Shown piece after piece: positions 6,895 to 13,007 of a stretch of DNA of 13,007 nucleotides. A program made the position numbers and the translations under genes. Within the stretch, counting starts at the first letter, position 1. The number at the start of each line of letters is the position of its first letter. This DNA is from Chlorobiota bacterium (lineage in GTDB: Bacteria; Bacteroidota; Ignavibacteria; Ignavibacteriales; Ignavibacteriaceae): positions 1-13,007 of the forward strand of contig RHKR01000020.1 in the NCBI GenBank assembly GCA_008363265.1, in the 5' to 3' direction. Below the pieces are notes generated by a model. That model was given only the letters and a program-made list of their open reading frames with translations. It was not told the origin of the DNA and ran no database searches.

Positions 6895-7592
6895 TAGAAC
6901 CAGCCAATTCTAAAAGCGGAATACAATAAAGCCGTCTCAGATCTGAGGCGGTTTTTTGTTAACTGGTAGAGGTTATCCGCTCCGAACCGTTCAAGTTCCC
7001 TTCGGGAGAGTCCCCCTTCAGGCCCTGTGACGAGAATGTATTCTTTCGCAAGTTCAGGTGAGAAGAGGGCAAAATCACGTTCCGCCTCCAGATCAAATCC
7101 GATAACTTCCTTCCCCTGCTGAAAGAGATGTTCGAACTTCTCAGCTGTGCTGAGAACCGGTTTAAAGGGATTGAACGACTGCTTTGCTGCCGAAATGGCG
7201 ATCTTCTCCCAACGGTCAAGCTTGAATCCTTTACCGATGGCGTGATCAGAATTGAAGAAAATGAACCTTGAGAAACCTGTCTCAACCAATTTCTCAATAG
7301 CCAGTTCGATTTTGTCGAGATTTTTGAGGCGGGGTATGGCGATGGTTACTTTATCCAGACGGTTGGGCAGCACCGCCTCGGAGACAACATTTCCTTCTAT
7401 CGAACTTTGACCGGTTGAGGTTATCTCAGTCTCAAGAATGGTACCCTCTCCCTGCGTTACAAATATCCTGTCACCCGGTTTGTGGCGCATCACTCTGACT
7501 ATGTGATTGATATCATCACCTGAAAAAACGAGGGCAGCACCCTCTTTCCGGATGCTGCCCCAGTAAAGCTCCTCGCCCGCGAAATGTTTCAT
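6891..7592 (-). CDS. rsmE: 16S rRNA (uracil1498-N3)-methyltransferase RsmE
   Basis: A 233-residue SPOUT-class methyltransferase that methylates U1498 of 16S rRNA in the assembled small subunit, using S-adenosylmethionine. The N-terminal PUA-like RNA-binding part holds the family segment INHIVRVMRHKPGDRI (28-43). The trefoil-knot catalytic part holds the SAM-binding VTGPEGGLS (188-196) and LRSETA (216-221), the usual knot motifs, near the C-terminus. Length is normal (about 230-250). The AAKQSFNPFKP segment (135-145) replaces the AxEQSxR form seen in Proteobacteria. The ATG at 7592 lies 6 bases after the stop of the small outer-membrane protein gene, with no clear ribosome binding site, suggesting coupled translation. 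The 3' end converges on the purine nucleoside phosphorylase gene with a 4-base overlap. Confidence 0.95.
   Translation of the reverse strand: MKHFAGEELYWGSIRKEGAALVFSGDDINHIVRVMRHKPGDRIFVTQGEGTILETEITSTGQSSIEGNVVSEAVLPNRLDKVTIAIPRLKNLDKIELAIEKLVETGFSRFIFFNSDHAIGKGFKLDRWEKIAISAAKQSFNPFKPVLSTAEKFEHLFQQGKEVIGFDLEAERDFALFSPELAKEYILVTGPEGGLSRRELERFGADNLYQLTKNRLRSETALLYSAFRIGWFY
6931..6957 (+). terminator. Probable terminator of the nucleoside operon, lying inside rsmE
   Basis: On the + strand a 9-bp stem (6931-6939 with 6944-6952, two G-U pairs) closes a GATC loop and is followed by six Ts (6952-6957). It is 36 bases past the phosphorylase stop codon, a typical place for a rho-independent terminator. 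The same DNA on the other strand encodes RsmE residues 214-221, including the conserved LRSETA, so it must serve both purposes or resemble a terminator by chance. Confidence 0.7.
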
Positions 7593-7598
7593 CAGACT

Positions 7599-8051
7599 TT
7601 AGTGGAAATAGTACCTTACACCGATCGCCCCGTTGAAGTCGAACTGTGTGTCGGGGATAATATCAAGCAGCGGTACGATCTCAACGAATACATCCACCGG
7701 AGCCTTGGGAAATTCATAAGCGATACCGACCGGCACGCGGACACCAATTCTGCTCTTGTCCTGCAGTTTAATGCGGCCACCGATACCGACGTAAAGGGGA
7801 AGCCTGCCCTTTGTGACATTCAGGAAGCTGTTATCGTGATACAGGTAATCGGCGTGGATGTGTAGCGCGGCATCCTTTTTGAACGACCATGCTACAGCTC
7901 CGTCGATCGCATGCGACTCACTCAAATAGTACTTTCCCGAGAGTCCCGTCGGCTCTCCAACAATGATCCCGAGGCCGAATCCACCGGTCTGTGCATATGC
8001 TGAAATGGTGAGGAAAAGACCCGCGACTATCATTGATCTGAATAATTTCAT
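7599..8051 (-). CDS. Small exported outer-membrane beta-barrel protein
   Basis: A 150-residue protein with a signal peptide (MKLFRS, then a hydrophobic core) and a likely cut after SAYA (residue 20). The remainder alternates polar and hydrophobic residues with GFGLGIIVGEPTGLSGKYYL, LHIHADYLYHD, LYVGIGGRIKL, RVPVGIAYEF and a closing GAIGVRYYFH. This is the pattern of a small 8-strand barrel, with the terminal aromatic motif followed by one extra His. The frame is open to 8228, but the start at 8051 is chosen because only it places the signal peptide at the N-terminus and the extension would run into the divergent thioesterase gene. No specific function is recognised. It is the first gene of a two-gene unit with rsmE, an unusual pairing for an rRNA methyltransferase. 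Confidence 0.8.
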   Translation of the reverse strand: MKLFRSMIVAGLFLTISAYAQTGGFGLGIIVGEPTGLSGKYYLSESHAIDGAVAWSFKKDAALHIHADYLYHDNSFLNVTKGRLPLYVGIGGRIKLQDKSRIGVRVPVGIAYEFPKAPVDVFVEIVPLLDIIPDTQFDFNGAIGVRYYFH

Positions 8052-8139
8052 ATCTTTCGTTCCTGAATTTCTGAATTTGTATTGGTAAAAATACGAAAAA
8101 ACAACGGTTCTATCTTTGATACAGACCACAGGATAGCAT
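8052..8139. promoter_or_regulatory. Shared divergent promoter region
   Basis: These 88 bases separate the leftward outer-membrane protein gene from the rightward thioesterase gene. On the + strand TATCTTTG (8111-8118) matches the -7 consensus exactly, with AGGA (8130-8133) as ribosome binding site 6 bases before the ATG at 8140. On the - strand TATTTTTA (8093 to 8086) is one base off the same consensus. Convincing -33 elements are not seen for either. Confidence 0.45.
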
Positions 8140-8538
8140 ATGTTCTCGATCGAAAAATATATCTCCTTCCACGACTGTGATCCCGCGGGGATCATGTTCT
8201 TCTCACGCGCGTTTGAGATCGCGCACACGGCTTATGAAAAATTCATGCACGCCAACGACCTCGGAGACTACTTCGGAAAGCGCGATGTTATAATCCCGCT
8301 TGTACACGCCGAGGCTGATTACCGCAAGCCCCTAAAGCCGGGCGATATAGTTGTGGCAATGGTAAAACTCGGAGAAATAAAGGAAAATTCTTTCCGGTTA
8401 ACGTATAATATCTACACAACCGACAATGAGATAGCAGTGAAGGTAAAGACCGTTCACGCGACAGTGACCAAGGATGGATTTAAGAAGTGCCCTGTACCTG
8501 CAGACCTGCAGAAGGCCCTCGTAAAGATAGAACTCTAA
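8140..8538 (+). CDS. menI: Hotdog-fold acyl-CoA thioesterase, probable 1,4-dihydroxy-2-naphthoyl-CoA hydrolase
   Basis: A 132-residue single-domain thioesterase of the 4-hydroxybenzoyl-CoA thioesterase type. The family signature HDCDPAGIMFFSRAFE (11-26) carries the catalytic Asp (D14) and the PAGI turn. The central DYRKPLKPGDIV (80-91) is the usual second conserved segment. Length is typical (130-140). Enzymes of this type free DHNA from DHNA-CoA in menaquinone and phylloquinone synthesis. That assignment is inferred here from the adjacent menE, menA, menB and menH genes, because the family also includes YbgC-like general thioesterases. The ATG at 8140 has an AGGA ribosome binding site and a matching -7 box. 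It is not in the men operon: it faces it and overlaps the end of menE by 4 bases. Confidence 0.82.
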   Translation: MFSIEKYISFHDCDPAGIMFFSRAFEIAHTAYEKFMHANDLGDYFGKRDVIIPLVHAEADYRKPLKPGDIVVAMVKLGEIKENSFRLTYNIYTTDNEIAVKVKTVHATVTKDGFKKCPVPADLQKALVKIEL

Positions 8539-9875
8539 CGTTCGAAGAGTATACGGCGGGATTCCACGGGATCATATTTCCCGATCGAAGTTACGGGAAT
8601 TTCATCCACAAGGCGGTAGTATTTCGGGATCTTGTAAGGAGTTATCTTCGTTCTGAGAAATGAATGCAGATCCTGAAACTCAAATTCTGAGTTGGCTACA
8701 AGCAGCGCGGCAACCGCCTCTCCCCACTTTTCGTTCGGCACACCGAACACAAACACTTCATCGATCGCGGGAAACTCCCTTATAACCGCCTCGAGCTCCA
8801 CGGGATCGATGTTCACCCCGCCTGAAATTATGAACCGGTTTTTCCGGCCTGTGATCCTGAACTCACCCGTTTCTGAAATTTCGCAGAGATCGTTCGTTCT
8901 GTAAAAACCATCTTCAAAGACGAAATCGGTCAGATCCGGATCATCCAGATATCTGCTAAAGAGGTGGTCAGACTTCACAAGCAACTCTCCACCCTCCTGT
9001 TTTATTTCAACCCCGTCGATCAGTTTGTAAGCGGCTTTCGGGTCTTTCGCGAGTTCCTCCGGACCGGCCATCGCTATAAAAGCCGCCGTCTCGGATGAAC
9101 CATAGACTGTATAAATTGGGTAGCCTGCTTTGATCGCGTCAGTTACAAGTTGCGGTTCTGAGGCACTCCCACCGAGCAGGATGACCCTTAACTTTCCGGG
9201 GCCTTCACCTTCAGCGAGCATTTGCTTCAATTGTGTCGGTACAAGTGAGGAGATTGTCGGATGCAAAGGTCCAAGGTCTGAAACGCCTGTACGGTACATC
9301 AAGAGTGTGGCACCTGCCACTGCTGCTCTTATCAGGATCATCAATCCCGAAATGTGGTTCAACGGCAGTGAGAGGTGAAAAACATCATCCTTGGTAACTC
9401 CAAGAGCCCTGTTACCGTCTTCAGCAGCTTTCAACAGCGAATCAAAAGTGTGGGTTACAGCCTTGGGTTTTCCGGAACTCCCGGAAGTAAGTATCACTAC
9501 CGCGTCATCCTCATTGATCTTGATCATGGGTGATCTGCGATCATAACTTCTTATCTCAGTGGAGAGAAGCATGTGCGCTGGATGAAATCGCTGGGAAAGA
9601 TCATATACTTCATCACCGGTCATACCGGATGGTAAAATAACAGGAAGGTAACCCTGCTCTATCGAGCGGATCAGACCTGTTATTACCTGAGTAGAATCAT
9701 CCGAGTGGATATATACAATTGAAGGCGACTCAGCCGCCGGAAGAAGATCACACGCCGCGGCAAGCTCTTCACCTGTAGCGGAAAAGTATTCTTCACCCTC
9801 GCCGGCAGGTGCTACTTTCACCGTTAATTTCCGGAGAAACTCAAGCAGGCGGGCGCGGGCGTTACTCTGTTCCAT
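8535..9875 (-). CDS. menE: o-Succinylbenzoate--CoA ligase
   Basis: A 446-residue adenylate-forming enzyme that activates o-succinylbenzoate with ATP and joins it to CoA in menaquinone synthesis. Acyl-CoA synthetase motifs appear in order: the P-loop-like LTSGSSGKPKAV (129-140), YGSSETA (258-264), YRTNDL with D329, ITGRKNRFIISGG (341-353) and the C-terminal lysine motif TSIGKYDP with K433. The N-terminal part is short, as in MenE, compared with 500-600 residues in general acyl-CoA ligases. The specific assignment rests on this length and on the menA and menB neighbours; sequence motifs alone would allow another acyl-CoA ligase. The ATG is three bases after the menA stop, with no clear ribosome binding site, so translational coupling is likely. 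It is the last gene of the leftward operon and overlaps the convergent thioesterase by 4 bases. No terminator with a T-run is evident beyond it. Confidence 0.9.
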   Translation of the reverse strand: MEQSNARARLLEFLRKLTVKVAPAGEGEEYFSATGEELAAACDLLPAAESPSIVYIHSDDSTQVITGLIRSIEQGYLPVILPSGMTGDEVYDLSQRFHPAHMLLSTEIRSYDRRSPMIKINEDDAVVILTSGSSGKPKAVTHTFDSLLKAAEDGNRALGVTKDDVFHLSLPLNHISGLMILIRAAVAGATLLMYRTGVSDLGPLHPTISSLVPTQLKQMLAEGEGPGKLRVILLGGSASEPQLVTDAIKAGYPIYTVYGSSETAAFIAMAGPEELAKDPKAAYKLIDGVEIKQEGGELLVKSDHLFSRYLDDPDLTDFVFEDGFYRTNDLCEISETGEFRITGRKNRFIISGGVNIDPVELEAVIREFPAIDEVFVFGVPNEKWGEAVAALLVANSEFEFQDLHSFLRTKITPYKIPKYYRLVDEIPVTSIGKYDPVESRRILFER

Positions 9876-9878
9876 TGG

Positions 9879-10754
9879 TTAGAGTACAAGTCCGACTGAG
9901 AAAAGAACGCCGTATAGAGCGGAAAGCTTTGCTGTCAGCTCAAGCGCGGGGTTAAGTTCTGAACCGTGCCTGTTCAGAAGCATTACGATCAGCTTGTAAG
10001 CAAAGGGCAATGTAAGATAAGGCAGAAACACCCACGCGTTCAGATCGTAATAAACGAACATAATAAGCGGCACGGCAAACGATGAACCGAGAAGTATCAG
10101 GTACTCACCCAGCGCGAAGTTCTTTCCGAACATCACTGCAAGGGTGCGTTTCCCGGCTTTTCTGTCCTGATCGAAATCACGGTAATTGTTCACCACAAGA
10201 ATGTTGGTTACAAGCGCGCCGACCGGAATCGAGGCAAGCAGTGCCTGGCTGGTAACCTGACCTGTATTGATAAAATAAGTACCGATGGTACCCACAAATC
10301 CGAAGAAGAGAAATACGAAGAGGTCACCCAGTCCATTGTAAGCAAGAGGGAAAGGCCCCCCGGTGTACATGAATCCAGCGATTATCGACAGAATACCTAT
10401 TAGAAGAATGAACGGCCCGCCCACATAAACAAGATAAAGTCCCATCAGAAAGGCAATGCCAAAAGTGAGATAGATCGCCATCTTCATCTGCTGAGCCGTC
10501 ACCCAGCCTTCGTTAAGCGCGCGCTTGGGGCCAACCCTTTCCTTGGTGTCGGCACCTTTCAGGTGATCGTAGAGGTCGTTGGTATAGTTTGTCGCCACCT
10601 GGATCAGGATCGAGCAAAGCAACGCGACCACGGATGAAACCGCGTCGAAGTTATTTTCGGCAACCGCGAGAGAAGCACCCACGATAACAGGCGCGAACGC
10701 GGCAAAGAGGGTTTTCGGCCTCGCGGCCATTATCCAGACTACAGCTTTGTTCAT
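9879..10754 (-). CDS. menA: 1,4-Dihydroxy-2-naphthoate polyprenyltransferase
   Basis: A 291-residue inner-membrane enzyme of the UbiA superfamily that attaches the polyprenyl tail to DHNA, giving demethylmenaquinone. The opening WIMAARPKTLFAAFAPV (7-23) is typical of MenA. The first Asp-rich motif is NDLYDHLKGAD (59-69), the second NNYRDFDQDRKAGKRTLA (189-206); both bind the prenyl diphosphate through magnesium. About eight to nine hydrophobic helices are visible, and length is normal. The ATG lies six bases after the menB stop, with AAGG just upstream overlapping the stop codon. It sits between menB and menE with minimal gaps, so is clearly co-transcribed. Confidence 0.95.
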   Translation of the reverse strand: MNKAVVWIMAARPKTLFAAFAPVIVGASLAVAENNFDAVSSVVALLCSILIQVATNYTNDLYDHLKGADTKERVGPKRALNEGWVTAQQMKMAIYLTFGIAFLMGLYLVYVGGPFILLIGILSIIAGFMYTGGPFPLAYNGLGDLFVFLFFGFVGTIGTYFINTGQVTSQALLASIPVGALVTNILVVNNYRDFDQDRKAGKRTLAVMFGKNFALGEYLILLGSSFAVPLIMFVYYDLNAWVFLPYLTLPFAYKLIVMLLNRHGSELNPALELTAKLSALYGVLFSVGLVL

Positions 10755-10760
10755 AGCCTT

Positions 10761-11594
10761 TTACGGAAGTTTTGGAAATTTGTTGAACTCTGGCTTCCTC
10801 TTCTCCAGGTACGCCTTCTTCCCTTCCTGAGCCTCTTCGGTCATGTAGTAAAGAAGTGTCGCGTTACCGGCGAGCTCCTGAATACCCTGCTGCCCGTCAA
10901 GCTCGGCATTAAAGGCCGACTTGAGCAGTCTTAAAGCCAGCGGACTCATCTGAAGCATCTCTTTCGCCCACTGAATACCTTCTTCCTGAAGCTGCTCTAC
11001 AGGAACAACCTTGTTCACAAGACCCATCTCCAAGGCTTCAGCGGCGTTGTACTGACGGCACAGGTACCATATCTCACGGGCTTTCTTCTGTCCGATTATC
11101 CTCGCGAGGAAAGAAGCACCAAATCCTCCGTCGAAACTTCCGACCTTGGGACCGGTCTGTCCGAATATCGCGTTATCAGCGGCAATCGTAAGATCGCAAA
11201 CCACATGAAGCACATGTCCGCCACCGATCGCGTATCCCGCTACAAGCGCGACAACGGGCTTTGGGATGCTGCGGATCATCTTCTGCAGATCGAGAACATT
11301 AAGTCGCGGAACTCCGTCACCGCCAACATATCCCTTGTCGCCTCTGATCCTCTGGTCACCACCCGAGCAGAAGGCATATTTGCCGTCAGCAGCAGGGCCC
11401 TGGCCTGTAAGGAGGATGACGCCTATCGACTGGTCTTCCCTCGCGTCAACGAAGGCGTTGTACATTTCGATCACTGTTTCGGGGCGGAAGGCGTTCCTTA
11501 CCTCGGGTCTGTTAATTGTCACTCTGGCGATACCATCCGCTTTTTCGTAGATGATATCGGTATAATCTCCGTATTTGATCCAGTTTACGCTCAT
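10761..11594 (-). CDS. menB: 1,4-Dihydroxy-2-naphthoyl-CoA synthase
   Basis: A 277-residue enoyl-CoA-hydratase (crotonase) superfamily enzyme that closes the ring of o-succinylbenzoyl-CoA to DHNA-CoA. Hallmarks specific to MenB are present: [17 protein letters not shown] (75-91) with the oxyanion and active-site loop, [11 protein letters not shown] (120-130), [15 protein letters not shown] (146-160) with the conserved S153 and D155, and the C-terminal [14 protein letters not shown] (257-270) that reaches a neighbouring subunit in the hexamer. The conserved QTGPKVG is the bicarbonate-dependent form, as in E. coli. The ATG lies 15 bases after the menH stop, with a weak AAGAG further upstream. 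High confidence in both family and role. Confidence 0.97.
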   Translation of the reverse strand: MSVNWIKYGDYTDIIYEKADGIARVTINRPEVRNAFRPETVIEMYNAFVDAREDQSIGVILLTGQGPAADGKYAFCSGGDQRIRGDKGYVGGDGVPRLNVLDLQKMIRSIPKPVVALVAGYAIGGGHVLHVVCDLTIAADNAIFGQTGPKVGSFDGGFGASFLARIIGQKKAREIWYLCRQYNAAEALEMGLVNKVVPVEQLQEEGIQWAKEMLQMSPLALRLLKSAFNAELDGQQGIQELAGNATLLYYMTEEAQEGKKAYLEKRKPEFNKFPKLP

Positions 11595-11609
11595 TTTAAG
11601 TCAGATCTC

Positions 11610-12431
11610 TTAATTTAATTCTTCTAAAAAGTCAATTATCAGCTTAACGGTTTCGGCCGGCTTTTCGATATAAAGGGTGTGCCAGCCTCCTTCTATAACA
11701 ACATGTTGGTACAATTTGTTCACCCTGGTAACCCGGCTCGCGATACCGAGATATTTCTCATCGCGACTCCCCGAGATCAGAAGACCCGGCACCTCCAGCT
11801 CCCTTAGAAGTGGCTGCTGCGGCTCCATGACCCCGGTACCTGAATAGAGGAGGTACTTCTGCAACACTTCGGGATCGTTCTGCAGCCGCCGTTTCCGGTA
11901 CTCCGTCATAAAATCTTCTGGCATCTGCTTAAGCCCCTCGAAAAGATCGAGTTTCAGCCAGCGGTCTGCCCATGCTTCAATGCCATACTCACCGATCATG
12001 GCCGCGTGGTCGATGTCACCCAGCCGCCTCTCTTCCCTCGCTTCCTCTACCGGAATTCCCGGTGTGGTGCTGATCGCCACGAACGCCGTCTGGCTTTCGA
12101 TCAGCTGATGCGCGGTGATGTAATAAACAAGTCTTCCGCCGGCTGAGTAGCCGCAAAGAACGCTTGACTTAACCCCGCAAGCCTTCACCACAGAGGCCAC
12201 CACATCACCCAGCCCCTCGAATGTGTAAAAACTGTCGTCGCTTCCCTTTTCCGACTTCCCGCAACCGGGAAGATCGATCAGGATGTAGCTCTGGTCAGCA
12301 GGAAGCGCTGCAGTGAATAGCACCCAGTCAGTCGAGCTTCCGCCGAATCCGTGGATCAGAACAAGCACATGCCTGCTGCCGCGGTTTGCAAACTGGCAGT
12401 AAATATTTATTCCGTTGTGTTTCAGGTTCAT
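11610..12431 (-). CDS. menH: Alpha/beta hydrolase, probable SHCHC synthase
   Basis: A 273-residue alpha/beta-hydrolase-fold enzyme. The catalytic triad is visible as S96 in GYSAGGR, D224 in SGSRDEKY and H251 in GGWHTLY, with the oxyanion strand HGFGGSSTDW (27-36). The GYSxGGR form with R100, the STTPGI...EEAREERR segment (121-136) and the SGTGVMEPQQPLL segment (197-209) recall MenH, which eliminates pyruvate from SEPHCHC to give SHCHC in menaquinone synthesis. Family members are easily confused with general hydrolases. The menB neighbour 15 bases downstream and the R100 and EER features make MenH the best call. The start lies one base after the stop of the M28 gene, so coupled translation is likely. 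Confidence 0.86.
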   Translation of the reverse strand: MNLKHNGINIYCQFANRGSRHVLVLIHGFGGSSTDWVLFTAALPADQSYILIDLPGCGKSEKGSDDSFYTFEGLGDVVASVVKACGVKSSVLCGYSAGGRLVYYITAHQLIESQTAFVAISTTPGIPVEEAREERRLGDIDHAAMIGEYGIEAWADRWLKLDLFEGLKQMPEDFMTEYRKRRLQNDPEVLQKYLLYSGTGVMEPQQPLLRELEVPGLLISGSRDEKYLGIASRVTRVNKLYQHVVIEGGWHTLYIEKPAETVKLIIDFLEELN

Positions 12432-12432
12432 C

Positions 12433-13007
12433 CTAATTGATCCTTATCGAATAGATGAAACCTGTGAGCACGCGACCGAGATCGTAGAGCGTTCCTGCGC
12501 TTATGTTCGACATATTGTCGTTCATCGTGTGCCAGTAGTTCCGCCTCGGATCGCTGGAGCGCCCACCAACGAGCCCAGCGTCAATTATATTGATCGTCTT
12601 TATGCCGGCCTCATTTAGGGGCACATGGTCGTCATAGATCTCCTGTGAGATAAAATCCTTAAACCGGGTATTTCCCATACTCTGGGCATATTTCCAGACC
12701 AGGTCAACTATCTCGCCGGCGTAGTGATTCGAAACAGGCTCGCGCATGTAAACCGCCTCCTTGTCACCGACGAGATCGAGCAGTATGCCGAAACGCGGCT
12801 TCACAGGCAGCGGATTGTTTGCCGCAAAATATTTCGAGCCAAGGCAATAGCCGTTCAGACTTCCCGATTCGCCGTAATCCTCGGCATCGAAGAGAACGAT
12901 ATCAACCCCAACATTGGGAGGGGTCTTGCCAAGTATCTCCGCCAGATGAAGCAATACCGCTGTTCCGCTGGCACCGTCGTTGGCGCCGGGGATGGGGGTT
13001 TTGTGCT
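12433..13007 (-). CDS. Glutaminyl-cyclase-like M28 family zinc protein (5' truncated)
   Basis: The frame is open to the right edge, so the N-terminus is missing; a TTG at 12954 is internal, not a start. The visible part begins HKTPIPGANDGASG (about 13005-12964), the first zinc-ligand Asp motif of the M28 fold. LFDAEDYGE (about 12891-12865) carries the catalytic Glu and next acidic ligand. ILLDLVGD, IYDDHVP and YWHTMNDN follow, the last with the final His ligand (about 12531). LLDL, DDH and WHTM-DN are the same blocks as in human glutaminyl-peptide cyclotransferase, so a cyclase forming N-terminal pyroglutamate on exported proteins is more likely than an aminopeptidase. Whether it has a signal peptide cannot be seen. 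It is co-directional with menH with a one-base gap, which is not an expected menaquinone partner. Confidence 0.88.
   Translation of the reverse strand, partial: HKTPIPGANDGASGTAVLLHLAEILGKTPPNVGVDIVLFDAEDYGESGSLNGYCLGSKYFAANNPLPVKPRFGILLDLVGDKEAVYMREPVSNHYAGEIVDLVWKYAQSMGNTRFKDFISQEIYDDHVPLNEAGIKTINIIDAGLVGGRSSDPRRNYWHTMNDNMSNISAGTLYDLGRVLTGFIYSIRIN

Noticed and set aside
8052..8228. Longer - strand reading frame extending the outer-membrane protein to 8228
   Set aside because: It would bury the signal peptide inside the protein and overlap the divergent thioesterase and its promoter.
8555..8590. CGGGA / TCCCG hairpin just past the thioesterase stop as a terminator
   Set aside because: Stem of five pairs with no T-run after it, and it lies in menE coding sequence.
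12952..12954. TTG at 12954 as the start of the M28 protein
   Set aside because: The frame continues upstream through PGANDGASG, an essential zinc-ligand motif of the family, so the gene runs off the window edge.

Overview
The window is ordinary protein-coding chromosome from a Gram-negative bacterium, most likely the Bacteroidota / Ignavibacteriota (FCB) lineage. That placement is inferred from several signs. Matches to the Bacteroidota-type -7 promoter box (TAnnTTTG) lie upstream of several genes. There is a response regulator fused to an AraC-type helix-turn-helix, as in hybrid two-component proteins. There are outer-membrane beta-barrel proteins, a glutaminyl-cyclase-like M28 zinc protein and a naphthoquinone (menaquinone) gene cluster. 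Thirteen genes are supported, two of them cut by the window edges. No tRNA, rRNA, CRISPR array, insertion sequence or phage gene was seen.

Layout. At 1-952 (+) is the C-terminal part of a signalling protein (receiver plus AraC HTH). A 293-base spacer follows, holding a 12-bp direct repeat, a promoter-like box, a strong intrinsic terminator and a C/A-rich tract. Then come an aldo/keto reductase (1246-2133, +) and an alginate-export-like outer-membrane porin (2215-3426, +) with its own terminator. After a repeat-like spacer, three + strand genes run close together: a family 2 glycosyltransferase (3606-4694), a concentrative nucleoside transporter (4716-6068) and a purine nucleoside phosphorylase (6070-6894). 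The last two form a nucleoside uptake and phosphorolysis pair. Their apparent terminator lies inside the opposing rsmE gene.

On the - strand, a small outer-membrane protein (8051-7599) and rsmE (7592-6891) form a two-gene unit that collides tail-to-tail with the phosphorylase. Diverging from the outer-membrane gene, a hotdog thioesterase (8140-8538, +) probably hydrolyses DHNA-CoA. It meets tail-to-tail a leftward operon running from the right edge to 8535: glutaminyl-cyclase-like M28 protein, menH, menB, menA, menE. In pathway order menH makes SHCHC, menE makes OSB-CoA, menB makes DHNA-CoA, the thioesterase releases DHNA and menA prenylates it. The genes menF, menD, menC and the final methyltransferase are not in the window; some may lie upstream of the right edge.

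No new multi-gene system is evident. The most interesting signals are fine-scale: a terminator hairpin that also encodes the conserved LRSETA motif of RsmE, a probable leaderless glycosyltransferase mRNA, two identical-style 4-base convergent gene overlaps, and two spacers sharing C/A-rich words.
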